Source of the DNA: Euborellia annulipes
Lineage: Eukaryota; Arthropoda; Insecta; Dermaptera; Anisolabididae
DNA: 64,000 nucleotides
NCBI GenBank assembly: GCA_023213315.1
Contig: JAKCPI010003230.1
Span: 58,273 to 122,272, forward strand
Direction: 5' to 3'
The translations under genes were made by a program, and so were the position numbers. This document shows positions 32,138-43,579 of this stretch, one piece after another; within the stretch, counting starts at the first letter, position 1, and every line of letters starts with the position of its first letter. Below the pieces are notes generated by a model that saw nothing but the letters and a program-made list of their open reading frames with translations, did no database searches and was not told the DNA's origin.

Positions 32138-32165
32138 CTTTCTCTTACCCATATATTTCTCTATA
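32138..32165 (+). repeat. solo DHR AT-rich end
   Basis: The sequence tttactttctcttacccat followed directly by unrelated T-rich DNA. Confidence 0.6.
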
Positions 32166-32179
32166 ATTTTTTTTTTTTT

Positions 32180-32372
32180 TTTTGTTAAAAAGAAAAACAA
32201 TACTTGTTCAGTTAGATTTTATTTAATTAAAATAAAACTTTTAGACTGACCTTTCGGTCCCAGGTTAAGACCATCTTGAGCATCTCTGAAGATGGCCTAG
32301 TCTTGGGGCCGAAACGTCTTCCGTGAGAGTGTTAATTTTTAGCTAAACAAGTCTTGTTTTTCTTTTGACTGC
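32180..32372. repeat. foldback F with exact hammerhead core
   Basis: The right half has CTGAAGA (32286-32292), stem II GGCC/GGCC and GAAACGTC (32311-32318). The centre is shortened, so a stem I cannot be closed from this copy alone. The outer arms are aaaaagaaaaacaa / cttgtttttctttt. Confidence 0.7.
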
Positions 32373-32860
32373 ATTACCGTTAAGCCTACAGTCACAGTTT
32401 CTTTCTCTAAGAATCATTTTTTTATAATTTTGGTGATATTGTTTATCAGACTTTTTAATTACAGTTTCGAAAACAAAAATATTATCCACTCAAGATTCTA
32501 ACTTTTGTTTTAGAAATAAATTAAGAAACTTTGTGGAACGTCAGCCAAAGTTTTTTTCTAAAGTCATTAATGAAATTATCAAACTGAAATTCATTAATTA
32601 ATTTCGAGAAAAAAAATACTATTTTTCAACGATTGATAAATTAATCTAGCATGAGACTTACTCAAAGATGACACGTCAAGTGAGAGTTAATTTGGTATAA
32701 TTTGCATTTCCGCTCGTTTAAAACAAAAGAAAAGTTTTTAAATTTTATTTTTAAATCGCAGAAACATAAGATCTAATCAGAAGTGAGATAAAACATCTCT
32801 AAGCATCTTTACCCCATGCCCCAATATATTCTTTAATAATACTCATCACGAAAGATTATT
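32373..32860. other. AT-rich sequence, nothing recognised
   Basis: No repeat match or credible frame. Confidence 0.5.
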
Positions 32861-32862
32861 AT

Positions 32863-33422
32863 TAGAGACCGGACAAAAAAGATAAAAAAATGGAAAAAAA
32901 GTGCTTAAAAAAGCATAAAAATCTTGAATAATAAGTTGTTAAATAAGCATAAAAGTTGAAAAAAAGCATCTAATAAGCAATTTTTACTCATACCAATGGC
33001 GTATACAAATTTTTTTTTAAAGAAAAATTGCGAAAAATTTTGTTTTTGCGGAACCAAATTTTTTCACCCTGATGAAAAAATTTTTTTTCCAGGGCTATAT
33101 TTTTTTCTCACTGCGGGGTTTTTGAAATTTTTTTTTTTTTGGGGGGGCGGGCCCCCTCCCCCCTTATATACATCCCTGGTGTATGCGTGTGTGAATGGGA
33201 AAAAAGTGTGTTTTTTAATAAAAAAAAAAAATTATAAATATTCGTAAAATAAGTTCAAATAAGCACGAAAGGGAAAAAAAGCATGAAAACTCAAAAAAAG
33301 CAAAAAAGCATAAAAAATGCAATCTCAATACACTTAGTTTTCCTAATTCGTATAGAAATTAAATATCAAATGGTTGCTTATAAAATTGAGCAATAAGCAT
33401 TTTGCTTAAAATCCGGTCTCTA
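32863..33422. mobile_element. hAT-type MITE with exact 8-bp duplication
   Basis: Inverted ends TAGAGACCGG and CCGGTCTCTA are flanked exactly by attattat (32855-32862 and 33423-33430). Subterminal aagcataaaa motifs are repeated on both sides. Nested inside (32994-33178) is a piece with ends like CAATGGCGTATAC and cttatatacatccctg, followed by a SINE 1 tail fragment. Confidence 0.8.
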
Positions 33423-34138
33423 ATTATTATAAATAATTATACAAAAATAAATATTTCGATCAATTAATTAATCAAGCATCGCGAGAATGAAATGATATCT
33501 CATTACCAGAAGGCGATTCTCCACTTAAACCTTAAAACTGTAGAAATAAATATTTAAGTTATTTATTTTTTATTATTTCTGTTTATTTTTATTTATCATA
33601 AATTATCTCTACTCACGAAAGAAAGTTCAACTCTTATGAACCATCACATCATAATATTTATTTTTTTTAATGGTTTTAGAAAGTCATACTAATATTTTTT
33701 GCAATTATAATTTAACAAGAGAAATCAAACAAAAAACTTTATTTGTGTCATTAGGCTTTTATTCATATCATTCTTTATTATTATTATTATTTAATTTATA
33801 CATGTGTTCAACGATCTGGGTTTGTTACTGTAATTAATAATTCTGTCTTTGTATACGTTACAAAATTTTTTTTAAAATTTGGGTATCCTTAGAGGCTGGT
33901 TTTAGAGTAACTTTGTAAAAGGGACTTGCGTTTTTCGATATGTCGTGTAGTTTTTGAAATATTTTTATTCCGAAATTTTTTAAAATATTGTATTTATATT
34001 CAAATATTTTTTTAAATAAAATTTTGCAGAATATAAAGATATCGCTCATTTGCTGTAATATCGTCATAATTCGAAAATCGCCATTTTTGATTAATGACTA
34101 AGTAAAATAACAACAATTTAAATAAAAGCATTAAAAAA
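33423..34138. other. AT-rich sequence, nothing recognised
   Basis: The 69-codon minus frame at 33858-34067 has no motif. Confidence 0.5.
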
Positions 34139-34141
34139 AAA

Positions 34142-34476
34142 AAAATGAGTGTAATGTAGAGGTCAGCAGCCAGGAAGGTAGCCTTTATTTAATAAAACAG
34201 ACTCCTTAAACAAACGTTTCGGCTAATTTTTTTGTTTGATATTTGTCTTCACTGTGTTTCATCATAATTATTATTATATTTACATGGTTACAATGCATAA
34301 GCATTGTTTAGCTATTAGCTTATGCACAACACACAAGTGACAACTCTATTTCCTATAAGACTCCACAACTGAAGATGGCGTAATTAAAATTAACCGAAAC
34401 GTTTTGTTTATGGAGTCTGTTTTATTAAATAGAGGCTACCTTCCTGGCTGCTGTCCTCCATATCACACTCATTTAC
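34142..34476. repeat. foldback G with hammerhead-like fold
   Basis: Arms of about 100 bp (gagtgtaatg ... cagcagccagg / cctggctgctg ... cactcatt). In the right arm (34358-34418) AGACTCCACAA precedes an exact CTGAAGA. After GAAACGTT comes TTGTTTATGGAGTCT, so stem I pairs in two blocks around an internal loop. Stem II is weak. Confidence 0.75.
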
Positions 34477-34780
34477 ATCTCACAGCCACATCCCATTAAA
34501 AAAATCTCTTTTATGTGGCAGAGTGACATATCTGAACAAAATATCCGATTTTTTTTTAAACTTCTTCGTTGACTTGAAAACCGTCACATTCCAGTTAAAA
34601 AGAAACTTTTATGCATGGTGTACCATTATTTTTGAAAATAAAGAAATAATTCGTATTGCTACCATTTTTAATTCGAGTTTCTATATAAATGTCTTACAAT
34701 TTTATTATGTTTTTTGAATGCTACACTTGGAAATGAACGTATATACGTATATATAAATTGAATTATATTTTTAGTTGAAT

Positions 34781-34911
34781 GCAGCCAATGTAGTTTCTTT
34801 ATTGAGATCAGTCCACAGCTAATGTCTCGATCCTAGGTCTAATGATGGTCCAAATTTAGGATCGAAACGTTAGCCGTGGGTTGATCTCAATAAAGAAATT
34901 ACATTGGCATT
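34781..34911. repeat. foldback H, shortened centre
   Basis: Arms gccaatgtagtttcttta / taaagaaattacattggc, about 55 bp each. The centre has CTAATGATGGTCC, GGAT and CGAAACGTTAGC on the plus strand. One core base is changed and the left arm lost its core. Confidence 0.7.
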
Positions 34912-36780
34912 TTCTTCTTGTTTTTTTCTCTCAACATCTACTCTGCAGCCACTACATCCCCCTGTTACAATTATATTTTTAGTGAATAAATTTTTTGAAT
35001 AATAATTAACTATCATTTCTTGAAGAGAAATCTTGTTACGACTTAACCTTTTACATCATGAAATATAATAGATGCAAGTTGTTGGTATATGCATTCTTAA
35101 ATGTCACACTAGGATTTTTTTAATTACCCTTTTGTGACTATTAGAGCTATGGCTATTAGGAATTTCAATCTGTATATATCTTATATAATTAACGATGCCT
35201 ACCAAGTGCGGTTCCACACGCTTGTTTCTAGAGGCTACTCATCCAATATTCAAAGACATTGCTTAACAACAATCATCTTGGTGGCTGTTGCTCACTCTTG
35301 TCAGATAGGAAAGAGAGTTATTATTTTATCTAATCAAAAAATCTAGTCAAAATATATAATATCATATTAGTTTGTGTATTTTAGAACGTTAGAATCTACC
35401 TGAAATATTGAAACACTTTTAACATGTTTTATATACATAAAAAAAGAGCTAAAAAGCTTGTATTTTAATTTGTTTGGTATTCCACAAAAGGTTAAATCCA
35501 ATTGAATGGAAAGAAGCAACGCTAAAATGGCATGTTCAACCCTCCCTTTTTCGTAGTCATATTTATTTCGAATGCCATTTTAGTTTATATGTTGTAGTTG
35601 TTGGTCTCCCTCTTGTTTTCGTTTCGGTGCTGATATTGACCCTACCTTCGGCATCCCTTACTCGTCTATTTTTAGATTCATCCGACCCTCTTGCTTTACT
35701 TCAATCTAGACAACAAAACAACATTTTAAATTGGAATCATCTTCGATTGAGGATTATTCAAGAAACATACATTGAAAACAACAATCTAACCAAAGTACAT
35801 AGTCAAAAATTTAATGCCAAGAATGCAAATAAAATAAATATTGTAGATAAACATAAATGATGTACAAAATCACACAGGATTATAACGCACCCCTCAGGTG
35901 ATTCCCTAAGTTCCGATTGCACAGGTCACAGATATTCTTCTTCTTCTATCTTGGCCTTATCCCTATGTGGGGTCGGCTAAATTAATTTCTAAAGAAATGA
36001 GACCGAGAGAAAATCAAGCCGACTCGTCTCACGGCCTGACACTTGATATGAAAAAGGAAAAAAAAAGGCTGACATAAAGAAAAGGAAGAAATGTCAGCCT
36101 TAGCTCGGATAACTCGTTGTCGTCATTCACGTACTCATTAAAAGTCCCTAAATAGGCTCAAGGATATTAAATTTATTTATATTTATACAGTAATACGGGC
36201 ACATTTATTTATACTAATGGATAAGAGAGTTGTCATTTTTGACTAATGTAAAGATGGCGAATTTCGTTCCAAGTAAAGGAAAAGAAAATCCATTTGTCAC
36301 ATCCACCCTTCCTTTTTTGATAGGAGCCTATTTACTTTTTTTAAAACTTATTTAGAAATATTCCCCCGTTGTAAAATTCGCATTTTGTATTGGGCTTTTA
36401 AAGTCATTTATTTATAATTTATGTGTTAAGCATAGCTTATTTGTTAGCTAAACGAGCCATTAACTATTCATAAAGTAGATGATTTTCTCCCCCATGGAGG
36501 GTTGCAATTACGCCCACCTAACACCTTAACTATATTATCATACAAAATTCGTTTATTTTTTTACCAACTGTTGAATTCTTTCTTAATAAAAGACATGGAA
36601 AGAGAGAGGGAATCTTACAAGTTAGTTTGATTAATTTTAAAGAAAATAAATAATAGACATGCAATCGTGGACGTAGCCAGACATCTTGTTAGGGAGGGGG
36701 AGGGGCAACCATTCGTTAGGACGATAAGGGTGGGTTTAATATCTACATAGATTATTAATTAATTAATTAATTTTCTTATA
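34912..36780. other. mostly unassigned, one divergent GC-rich repeat
   Basis: A 128-codon plus frame (35474-35860) includes a hydrophobic run (LYVVVVGLPLVFVSVLIL) and a mixed tail; I see no family signature and no splice context, so I leave it uncalled. At 35930-36150 a diverged minus-strand copy of the GC-rich repeat is visible (tatgtggggtcggc, cggcctgacac, agctcggataactcg). The rest is AT-rich. Confidence 0.4.
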
Positions 36781-36782
36781 TA

Positions 36783-36865
36783 AATGGTGCAATGGATAGC
36801 ACTATCATACCTCGGAAAGGCTGGAGATCTTGGGTTCGATTCCCGGGGGCCATGGGGCGTTGGCC
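36783..36865 (+). repeat. tRNA-like SINE head
   Basis: An A-box-like TGGTGCAATGGATAGCA and a B-box GGGTTCGATTCCC with tRNA-like spacing. A full cloverleaf with paired acceptor arms is not evident, so a SINE or tRNA relic is more likely than a functional tRNA. Confidence 0.5.
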
Positions 36866-38013
36866 TCATCAACAAAAAACATACACTCTTGATAATCTAT
36901 GATTCAGTTAAAGTTTTAATCGAGGTATTATCTTATTCAAATATATAAATCTCGAAAAATATTTTAAAATAAATTAAAAAATTTAATAAAAATTATGTGG
37001 TAACCAGGGGCGTAGCCAAGGGGGGGGGGATGGGGGGAGTCTCCCCCAGGTCGGATCGAGTTGGCAAATGTTGGCAAAATCAGAGTTGGCAAATGTTGGC
37101 AAAATCAAGGACCAGTTGGCAAAATAAAGTTTATTTAACAGAAATTAATTATATGTTTTAATTTAAAAAAAAAATTAAATTTTCTTTTTTTTTATATTTT
37201 TCATCTATTAAAAAAAAAATTTTTTTTAATTTTCAAATAAATAAATTTATTTTCTTTTTACTGAATATAAATTTATTATACATTGTAATACAAACACAAA
37301 GAGAAAATCATTAGGATTATTTTAAAAGGGAAAAATAAAATATTTGAACAAATAAAAGAAACCTCAGTCGTTCATTTGTAATTGGAAATGGAATAATTTT
37401 CTTTATTTGCTATAATTGTAAAAAAAGGAATTCCAATTAAACAATGTTTTTGATAGAAATATAAATTTTATACAGGTCAACAAAAAAGTTTTTTGAAATT
37501 TAGGTCCTGGCTATATGGAAGCGCTAATTCCAAAAATGCCATCAATTTTGCGCCATCGGCTCTAGTTTTAGAGATATAGAGAAAATTAAATTTTAATAAA
37601 TAATCTGATCAAGAGCGACTCTTTTTTTGAATTTTCTAGATTTTTTAAGTCGTTACCCCCTGCAGATAGTTGAAATACATAGAAATAGAAGTTTATACCG
37701 TAAAGTTTGAGCCCAATCGGAGGTGGCTTAGTGGTGCAAAACACTGCTAAAAGTTTAGAAAAATTGCTTTTTTTCATTTTTTTTTTCAAGACCCTTTTTG
37801 TTCATAATTTCTTTAGAATGATTTTTAGAAAGTGAAAGAACTACAGAATATCGTAAATATATGTTTTTTGCATTCAGTGATGGTAAAAGATTCTACCTAT
37901 TAGGGATGTCCAAAGTTGAAAAAACTGAAAAAATTCGATTTTTCTAAAATTTTAGCCGTGTTTTGCACCAGTAAATCGCCTCCAATTGGGCTGAAACTTT
38001 ATATTTCTATGTA

Positions 38014-38282
38014 CAGTGGAACTTCGCTTAACGAGCATAATTCGTTCCAAAATCATACTCGTAAAGCGAAACACTCGTTATGCGAAACAATAACATTATC
38101 CCCTTAGAGCTGTCCCCTCATGACACAGACTGATGTAACATGAGCACAATCCGGGACTTTCTCTCTCCTCTCCACTCGTTATGCGAAACGTAACTCGTTA
38201 AGCAAGTCATATTTTTACAATTTTTTTTGCTCGTTATGCAAATTGCTTGTTATGAAAGGGCACCGTAAGCGAGGTTCTAATG
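38014..38282. mobile_element. pogo/Tigger-type MITE
   Basis: Starts CAGTGGAACTTCGCTTAAC after TA and ends aagcgaggttctaatg before TA; ends of this form are typical of the pogo/Tigger branch of Tc1/mariner. It splits one arm of the inverted repeat inside the 37005 hAT element. Confidence 0.8.
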
Positions 38283-38480
38283 TATTTATTTTTAAAGGGT
38301 AAAGTCAGAAAATTCAAAATAAGAGTCGCTCTAGAGCTTATTTTCTATTAAAATTTAATTTTCTCTAAATCTCTAAAACTAAATTTGATGGAGAAAAACT
38401 TATGGTATTTTTGGAATTAGGGTATCCTATATAAAAACCCAGGAATTGCTTAAAACACCCCGGTAAATTACACATTAGAC

Positions 38481-38797
38481 CAGCGTTTCCCAACCTTTTG
38501 AAGTCCACGGCACCCCAAAGGTGCGTTGAGAATAATATTACCTACTAGCGGCCCCCTTCTTTTTTTCCCTTATCAAAACGAAATTTTTTCCGCCCTTGCG
38601 TGAAAATCATTTGACCTTTTTTTTGGCAAAGCTTAATTTTTTCCGATCTACGGAAAATTTTGCCGCTTCCATTTTAATCATTTGACCTTTTTTTAGCAAA
38701 ACTTTATTATTTTTTTCTCTAAATATCTCACGGCACCCCTTAGGCATTCTCGCCGCGGCACCCTTGGGTGCAGGGGCACACCGGTTGGGAACCACTG
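38481..38797. mobile_element. hAT-type MITE, CAGCGTTTCCCAACC ends
   Basis: Ends CAGCGTTTCCCAACC and GGTTGGGAACCACTG, flanked by cattagac and cattagaa (7 of 8). The interior repeats cggcacccc motifs. It is nested in the larger hAT element. Confidence 0.78.
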
Positions 38798-39154
38798 CAT
38801 TAGAAGAGAGATTTAGTCTGTAAGAGTCCTGTACTACTCAACAAAATTTTTCATTGAGTATAATTATATGGGGAATTTCTCAATTGAAAAAAATCTTGCC
38901 TTATATTTCTATCAAAAATTTTGTTTAATCCTTTAGTTTTTTAATATTAAAATAGCAAAGTGAAGGGGGAGGGGACTTAACGTTCGAACATGTCATATAG
39001 AGACTAAGGGGCGTCGGGTTTAGCCTATAGTAAATTAATATATATAGGATGAAAAATAATGTGAATTGTACAGTTGGCAAATTGATTAAATTTAGTTGGC
39101 ATTTTTGGCCTTCTCCCCCCTGAAAAATCTCTTCGCTACGCCCCTGGTGGTAAC

Positions 39155-39985
39155 TTTCTCATATAGTGAAAATATTTTTCTAAAGACTGGCCAACAAATG
39201 AAATAAAAAAAATAAGTTATTGATGTTCAAATAGAATTTGAACTCTGATATTTTCATTTGTTGAAGTGCAATTTTATTTGCTCTTATTTCCCTTGCGTAT
39301 AGATGAAAAAAATATACAAACTTAGATAGATCGAGGACGTTTTTTTAATGAAACAAGTTCAAGTTTATTAATATTTGAATAATTCATAATTTCTTCCCTC
39401 CATAATCAATAAAAAGATAAATTGGTCTTTGATCTAATAAAATAATTAAATAATTAAATAAAAAGGAAAAATATAAAAGGGTGAATCCAAATAACAATAA
39501 CATGATTTCAAAGTGAGGGAATAAAAAAAGACCTAAGCACGCAATGTTTCTTAATTTTTTCTTTTTTATTTATGAAAACACGGAAACTTGGAAATTTAAT
39601 TTCTTATTTCTTCTTTTCTTCATGTATTAAAAAAAATTCCTATTAATGATTTTCCCATCCAACTAAAATCAATAGTTAAAGGGATATTAAAATCACTACT
39701 TTCTGGGCCTAAACAAAGAAATTTTAATAATCCTTTAATCCTCCAGTAAATAAAACCTTCATCACAGCGTGAGCCATATTGATGACAGGTCCAAAAGCTA
39801 CATTTGTAAAATTTGTAGCAATACATTTTTTTTTATTAATGAAATTTGACACATCAAGAATGACTAATTTAATTAATTAATTTTCCAAGTTTCCTTTTAT
39901 ATTAATGATAATTAAAAACATAATTATCCATTGAATATTAAGCCCTGTTGATGGTTTGTTCTAAATGGAAACTGTAAATGTTTGA
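39155..39985. other. AT-rich sequence, nothing recognised
   Basis: No repeat match or credible frame. Confidence 0.5.
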
Positions 39986-39989
39986 AACG

Positions 39990-40777
39990 CAGATTTTTTG
40001 TGTTGATATATACAGTAGAGTCCCGTTAATCCGAACTAATTGGGACCGAGGGTCGTTTGGATTATCGGGAAGTTCGGATTAACCGGAATTGTAAGCTTGA
40101 ATTAGTTAATTTTGATAATAAAGTCGTATTTATAACGTTGTAAACCTTGAAACTTGTCTATGATATTAAACTCTAAATAAATATTTCATAATAAGAATAA
40201 AATAAAGTTCCTTTAATGTCTAATTTTCATTTATATAATTATATATTCCTCTTAATAAAAAAAAAAAAATCGTACGCAAAACGAGTTCGGATTAACCGGA
40301 AGTTCGGATTAGCGAGGTTCGGATTACCGGGACTCTACTGTATTTAAACGGGGGAAAATATTTATATTTTGTTACCATGGCAACCATTTCTTCTACTTTC
40401 CTATAAAGTTCAAAGGTAAATTGGTTTTCAGAAGATTTTAATGGCAAAATGAGAATATACTTTTTAAAGAGCATCTAAAAAATAATTGATTTTTTAATTT
40501 TAATCAAAATAGTTGGAGCAAATTTTGAGAAAATCCAAAAAAACTGAAAAAGTGCATCAGTAAAGTACTAGTACTTTAGCCGATTTTGTTCAAAAGCTTC
40601 GTGTCACGTCCCATGGGGGTACCTAACTTGAATATAAAATTTCCACCTCCTAGCTCTTTCCTTCAGGAGACCTCAAAACGTGTATATCCATCAAAATCTC
40701 GACATCGAATTTTCGACATAAATCCAATACTTTCTCTCTCTATATAATAACATATATAGAGGTAAGAGAAAGTAAAA
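39990..40777 (-). repeat. DHR copy interrupted by a pogo-type MITE
   Basis: The remnant of the end hairpin side (agattttttgtgttgatata), then the MITE, then the rest of the DHR with an exact X-box (GTTACCATGGCAAC, 40371-40384), GTACTAG core and intact AT-rich hairpin (ctctctctatataataac ... gaggtaagagaaag). Confidence 0.87.
40013..40340. mobile_element. pogo/Tigger-type MITE
   Basis: Inverted ends CAGTAGAGTCCCGTTAATCC, flanked by TA; repeated gttcggatta motifs lie inside both ends. It encodes no transposase. Confidence 0.85.
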
Positions 40778-42020
40778 ATTTGAAAAACCTTATTTCCTCA
40801 ACGAGAAAAAAACATCTGACTTTGAAGATTTATTTTAAATGATTTTTGATAGGATGGATTTAATCGATTAGGGAATTTGAATTTGATCAAATATTCATGG
40901 TGTGTTGGTTGCATAGCTTAAAGGCACTTGCTCTCTCAGAGCTGTTTTCTCTAATCGATCCTCTGCTTGAGCCTATCCTTTTGGCTGATAGAAATAGTAG
41001 AAGGAATATAAACAACATGATCTGTTAGAAATGCATATATAATGTGTATAAATAAAATAATTCTAAATCAAAAGGTTATCAAATTGCTTTGTGAAGTAAT
41101 GGGATATGACTTTGACTATTTCTTCTGTTGTTTATCGAATATATTTCTTCAAGAGACAATTGTTTTAGAGGATCTTGAGAAATTCCAGAAATCCCCTTCT
41201 TGTTTTTGAAGCTTCTTTCTTGAGTTTCCTCACCCTGGCTCCATTTCCTGGTTACCATGGTAGCCCTTTTTGAGTTTGATCAATTCTGTAAATTCATCGC
41301 TCACTTTGGATAGAAAGAAAAAATTCCCATCAATTCCACTGCAGTAACTTTATTTCACGAACAACTCGCTATTGATCGTAAAAAAAGAAAAATATCTCCA
41401 ATTTATTTGTTGTTCACTTTAATCCTCTATTAAATATAAATTTCTCTATTTCTAACAATCAAAACATTTGTTACCCAACGGGAATTATTTTTTATGGCTA
41501 GATTTTTTTTATTTATGTATATTTTAAATTAATTCATATAAATACCTACCAGAGTTCTTTCTACGGGCTTATTTTTTCGGAATGATCCATTCGAGATTCA
41601 TTAAAAAGGTCATTTTCAATCGTTTTGATTTTCAATTCAATAGATCGCTTTTTGAACAAATTGATCATTTTTCTTTCTTTTTTGCATAAAAGTTTCACGT
41701 CTCTAGTATTTAGTATGAAAAAAAAAAAACAGTTTTTTTTAATTGACTTACAAGAATATTCAATCACGTCCTGAAATGACACTTTTTTTTTTAGTTGAGT
41801 ATTATATATTGTATAATCAAAAGTTTGACATTTCACCTCTCTTCTTTTTTAACCTTGTCACGTCTGGTGTAAGCTGCATATATTTTAATACATATGCTAA
41901 GAATTCAATTGACTCTCTCTTTAAATCATTGGGTCAATAATTTTTTTGTTCTATTGGTTAGAAGATAAAAAGAATCATTTTAGTAGATAGTAATTGAATA
42001 TTTGTTCTAGCTGTAGTATT
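40778..42020. other. AT-rich, apparently unique sequence
   Basis: An X-box-like GTTACCATGGTAGC at 41251 lies outside any DHR. The opposed frames at 41561-41940 are AT-driven and have no motif. Confidence 0.5.
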
Positions 42021-42023
42021 ATG

Positions 42024-42381
42024 TTCAAGGTAAGAAGGAACAATTCCCAAAGAAGAATGCAGCCAAATTTTATTTCATTTAATTTTAATAAAAATTCCTA
42101 ATCACTTGCTGACGTTTCGGTTCGGGTTCAAACCATCTTTGGAGCTGTGATTTATGTTTTTATGCAATACATTCAAACTATTATATTAGTAAAGATAGAG
42201 TAAATTAATATAATATAAAATATACTATTCTCAAAATATTTTTTGTATAATGGCAGGAAATAGAGCCTAAGGAGGAGGACGAACCGAAACGTCAGCAAGT
42301 GATTATGAAATTTTTATTAAAATTAAATGAAATAAAATTTGGCTGCATTCTTCTTTGGGAATTATTCCTTCTTACCTTGAG
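42024..42381. repeat. foldback I with hammerhead-like fold
   Basis: Arms of about 95-100 bp (aggtaagaaggaa ... / ... ttccttcttacct). On the minus strand (42100-42152) AATCACAGCT precedes a decayed core CCAAAGA. After stem II GGTT/AACC comes GAAACGTC, then AGC-AA-GTGATT, pairing in two blocks to form stem I. Stem pairing is kept although two core bases are lost. Confidence 0.78.
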
Positions 42382-42408
42382 AATTATTTTAGTCTTATCC
42401 CTTTCTAT

Positions 42409-42622
42409 GCTCAGGGGCCCACATCTTGTGGGTACGTGGATGGCGACCATGAGCTACCCGAGTTGGGACTGGCAGTCTTTCTGTTCTTTACATGTCTGTC
42501 CCTTTCTTATATATTTTCAACAGGCGTCAGACCGTGTGACTGGCCGGTCTGTTCTATTTTTTCCGGTCGCAAAAAATCCATTCCGCCGACCCCGCACTGC
42601 GGGAATAAGACTAGGAAAGAAA
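42409..42622 (+). repeat. GC-rich retroposon-like repeat, copy 2
   Basis: Runs from tcaggggcccacatc to ccgccgaccccgcactgcg plus a GAAAGAAATAGAG tail. The purine-rich tail suggests retroposition. It begins within 30 bp of the end of foldback I. Confidence 0.75.
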
Positions 42623-42702
42623 TAGAGTTTTATCCCTTTCTGAATTATTATTTTAACTATTAATTAATTTAACCCCTCATTTCTATCTTCTTCTTTCATC
42701 GC

Positions 42703-42903
42703 CTTAATCCCGCGGTGCGGGGTCGGCAGAGGAGGTGGGAGTTTTTGCGACCGGAAGGAATAAAACAGGCCGGCTCGTCGCACGGTCTGACGCATGTTCG
42801 AAAATATAGAAGGAAGAGACAGACATGTAAAGAACAGAAGGACTGCCAGTCCCAGCTCGGGTAGCTCGTGGTCGCCATCCACAAGTTGTGGGCTCCTGAG
42901 CAT
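42703..42903 (-). repeat. GC-rich retroposon-like repeat, copy 3, inverted
   Basis: Reverse of copy 2 (cccgcggtgcggggtcggc ... gtgggctcctgagc) with an 80-bp spacer, making an inverted pair. Confidence 0.75.
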
Positions 42904-42904
42904 T

Positions 42905-43575
42905 TAACCCCTCATTTCTATCTTAATAAAATATTCGAAATTAAGAATTTTGTATTAATAAATCATTTATTTTCTCCAAACTAGTTTACACAAGCGTAAA
43001 CTCGTTTTTCTCTCCCCTTGAACATGAATCTTCTCTCTGACACTGACAACAACAACATCAAATAACGATTAAATAAATGAAAATCTGTTTATCCATTTGT
43101 CTATTTATTTATTTATTTGCTTTTGAGAGAGGGTCAAATCCAAAGCACAAACTGAGGGGGCGTATGTTTTCTCGCTAACTAAATTAGTCTCTCAAATTTG
43201 AACATGAACGAACATCTTCTGTTGACTTAACATTTCTATTTAAAAACATGTTCCCTCAAACGCTGGAGACAGACAAGATAGTTTTTTTTTTTTTTTTTTT
43301 TTTGTCGTGGAGGATGATTTACTTTAGTTCGCTCTGGAATCTTATCTCTTGAGGTGATAACGAGACTGCCAACCGAAATTTATTAGTCTTTTCCTGAAAC
43401 TGAACTCTCAGGATAATTAAAATTAATTTAGGAAAAGTAGAGCATAATTTGAAATGATTTATATATTAAGAAGCAACGATTCTCATAAATTTTTCAAAAA
43501 ATTATTAACATTGTTTATGCACTTTATTTAATTCCCACGTTCATCATTTAAATTTTTCATTTCTCTTATTTATAT
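42905..43575. other. AT-rich sequence, nothing recognised
   Basis: A poly(T) run at 43285-43302; no match to the repeat families seen elsewhere. Confidence 0.5.
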
Positions 43576-43579
43576 GGGC

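Larger units (their letters stand above)
37005..39146. mobile_element. hAT element, 2.1 kb, exact 8-bp duplication, nested
   Basis: Ends CAGGGGCGTAGC and GCTACGCCCCTG are exactly inverted and flanked by exact gtggtaac (36997-37004 and 39147-39154). Just inside are G-tracts and agttggcaaa-type repeats at both ends. The interior has a long inverted repeat (about 37500-37790 against 37905-38435), a pogo-type MITE at 38014 within one arm, and another hAT MITE at 38481. No intact transposase frame exists. Confidence 0.82.

Noticed and set aside
32994..33178. Nested hAT element with CAATGGCGTATAC ends
   Set aside because: The ends are suggestive, but the flanking 8-mers (actcatac and gtgtatgc) do not match, so it was not listed as a separate element.
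36783..36865. Possible functional tRNA gene
   Set aside because: Good A and B boxes, but I could not pair the acceptor and anticodon arms, and similar heads occur in SINEs here.
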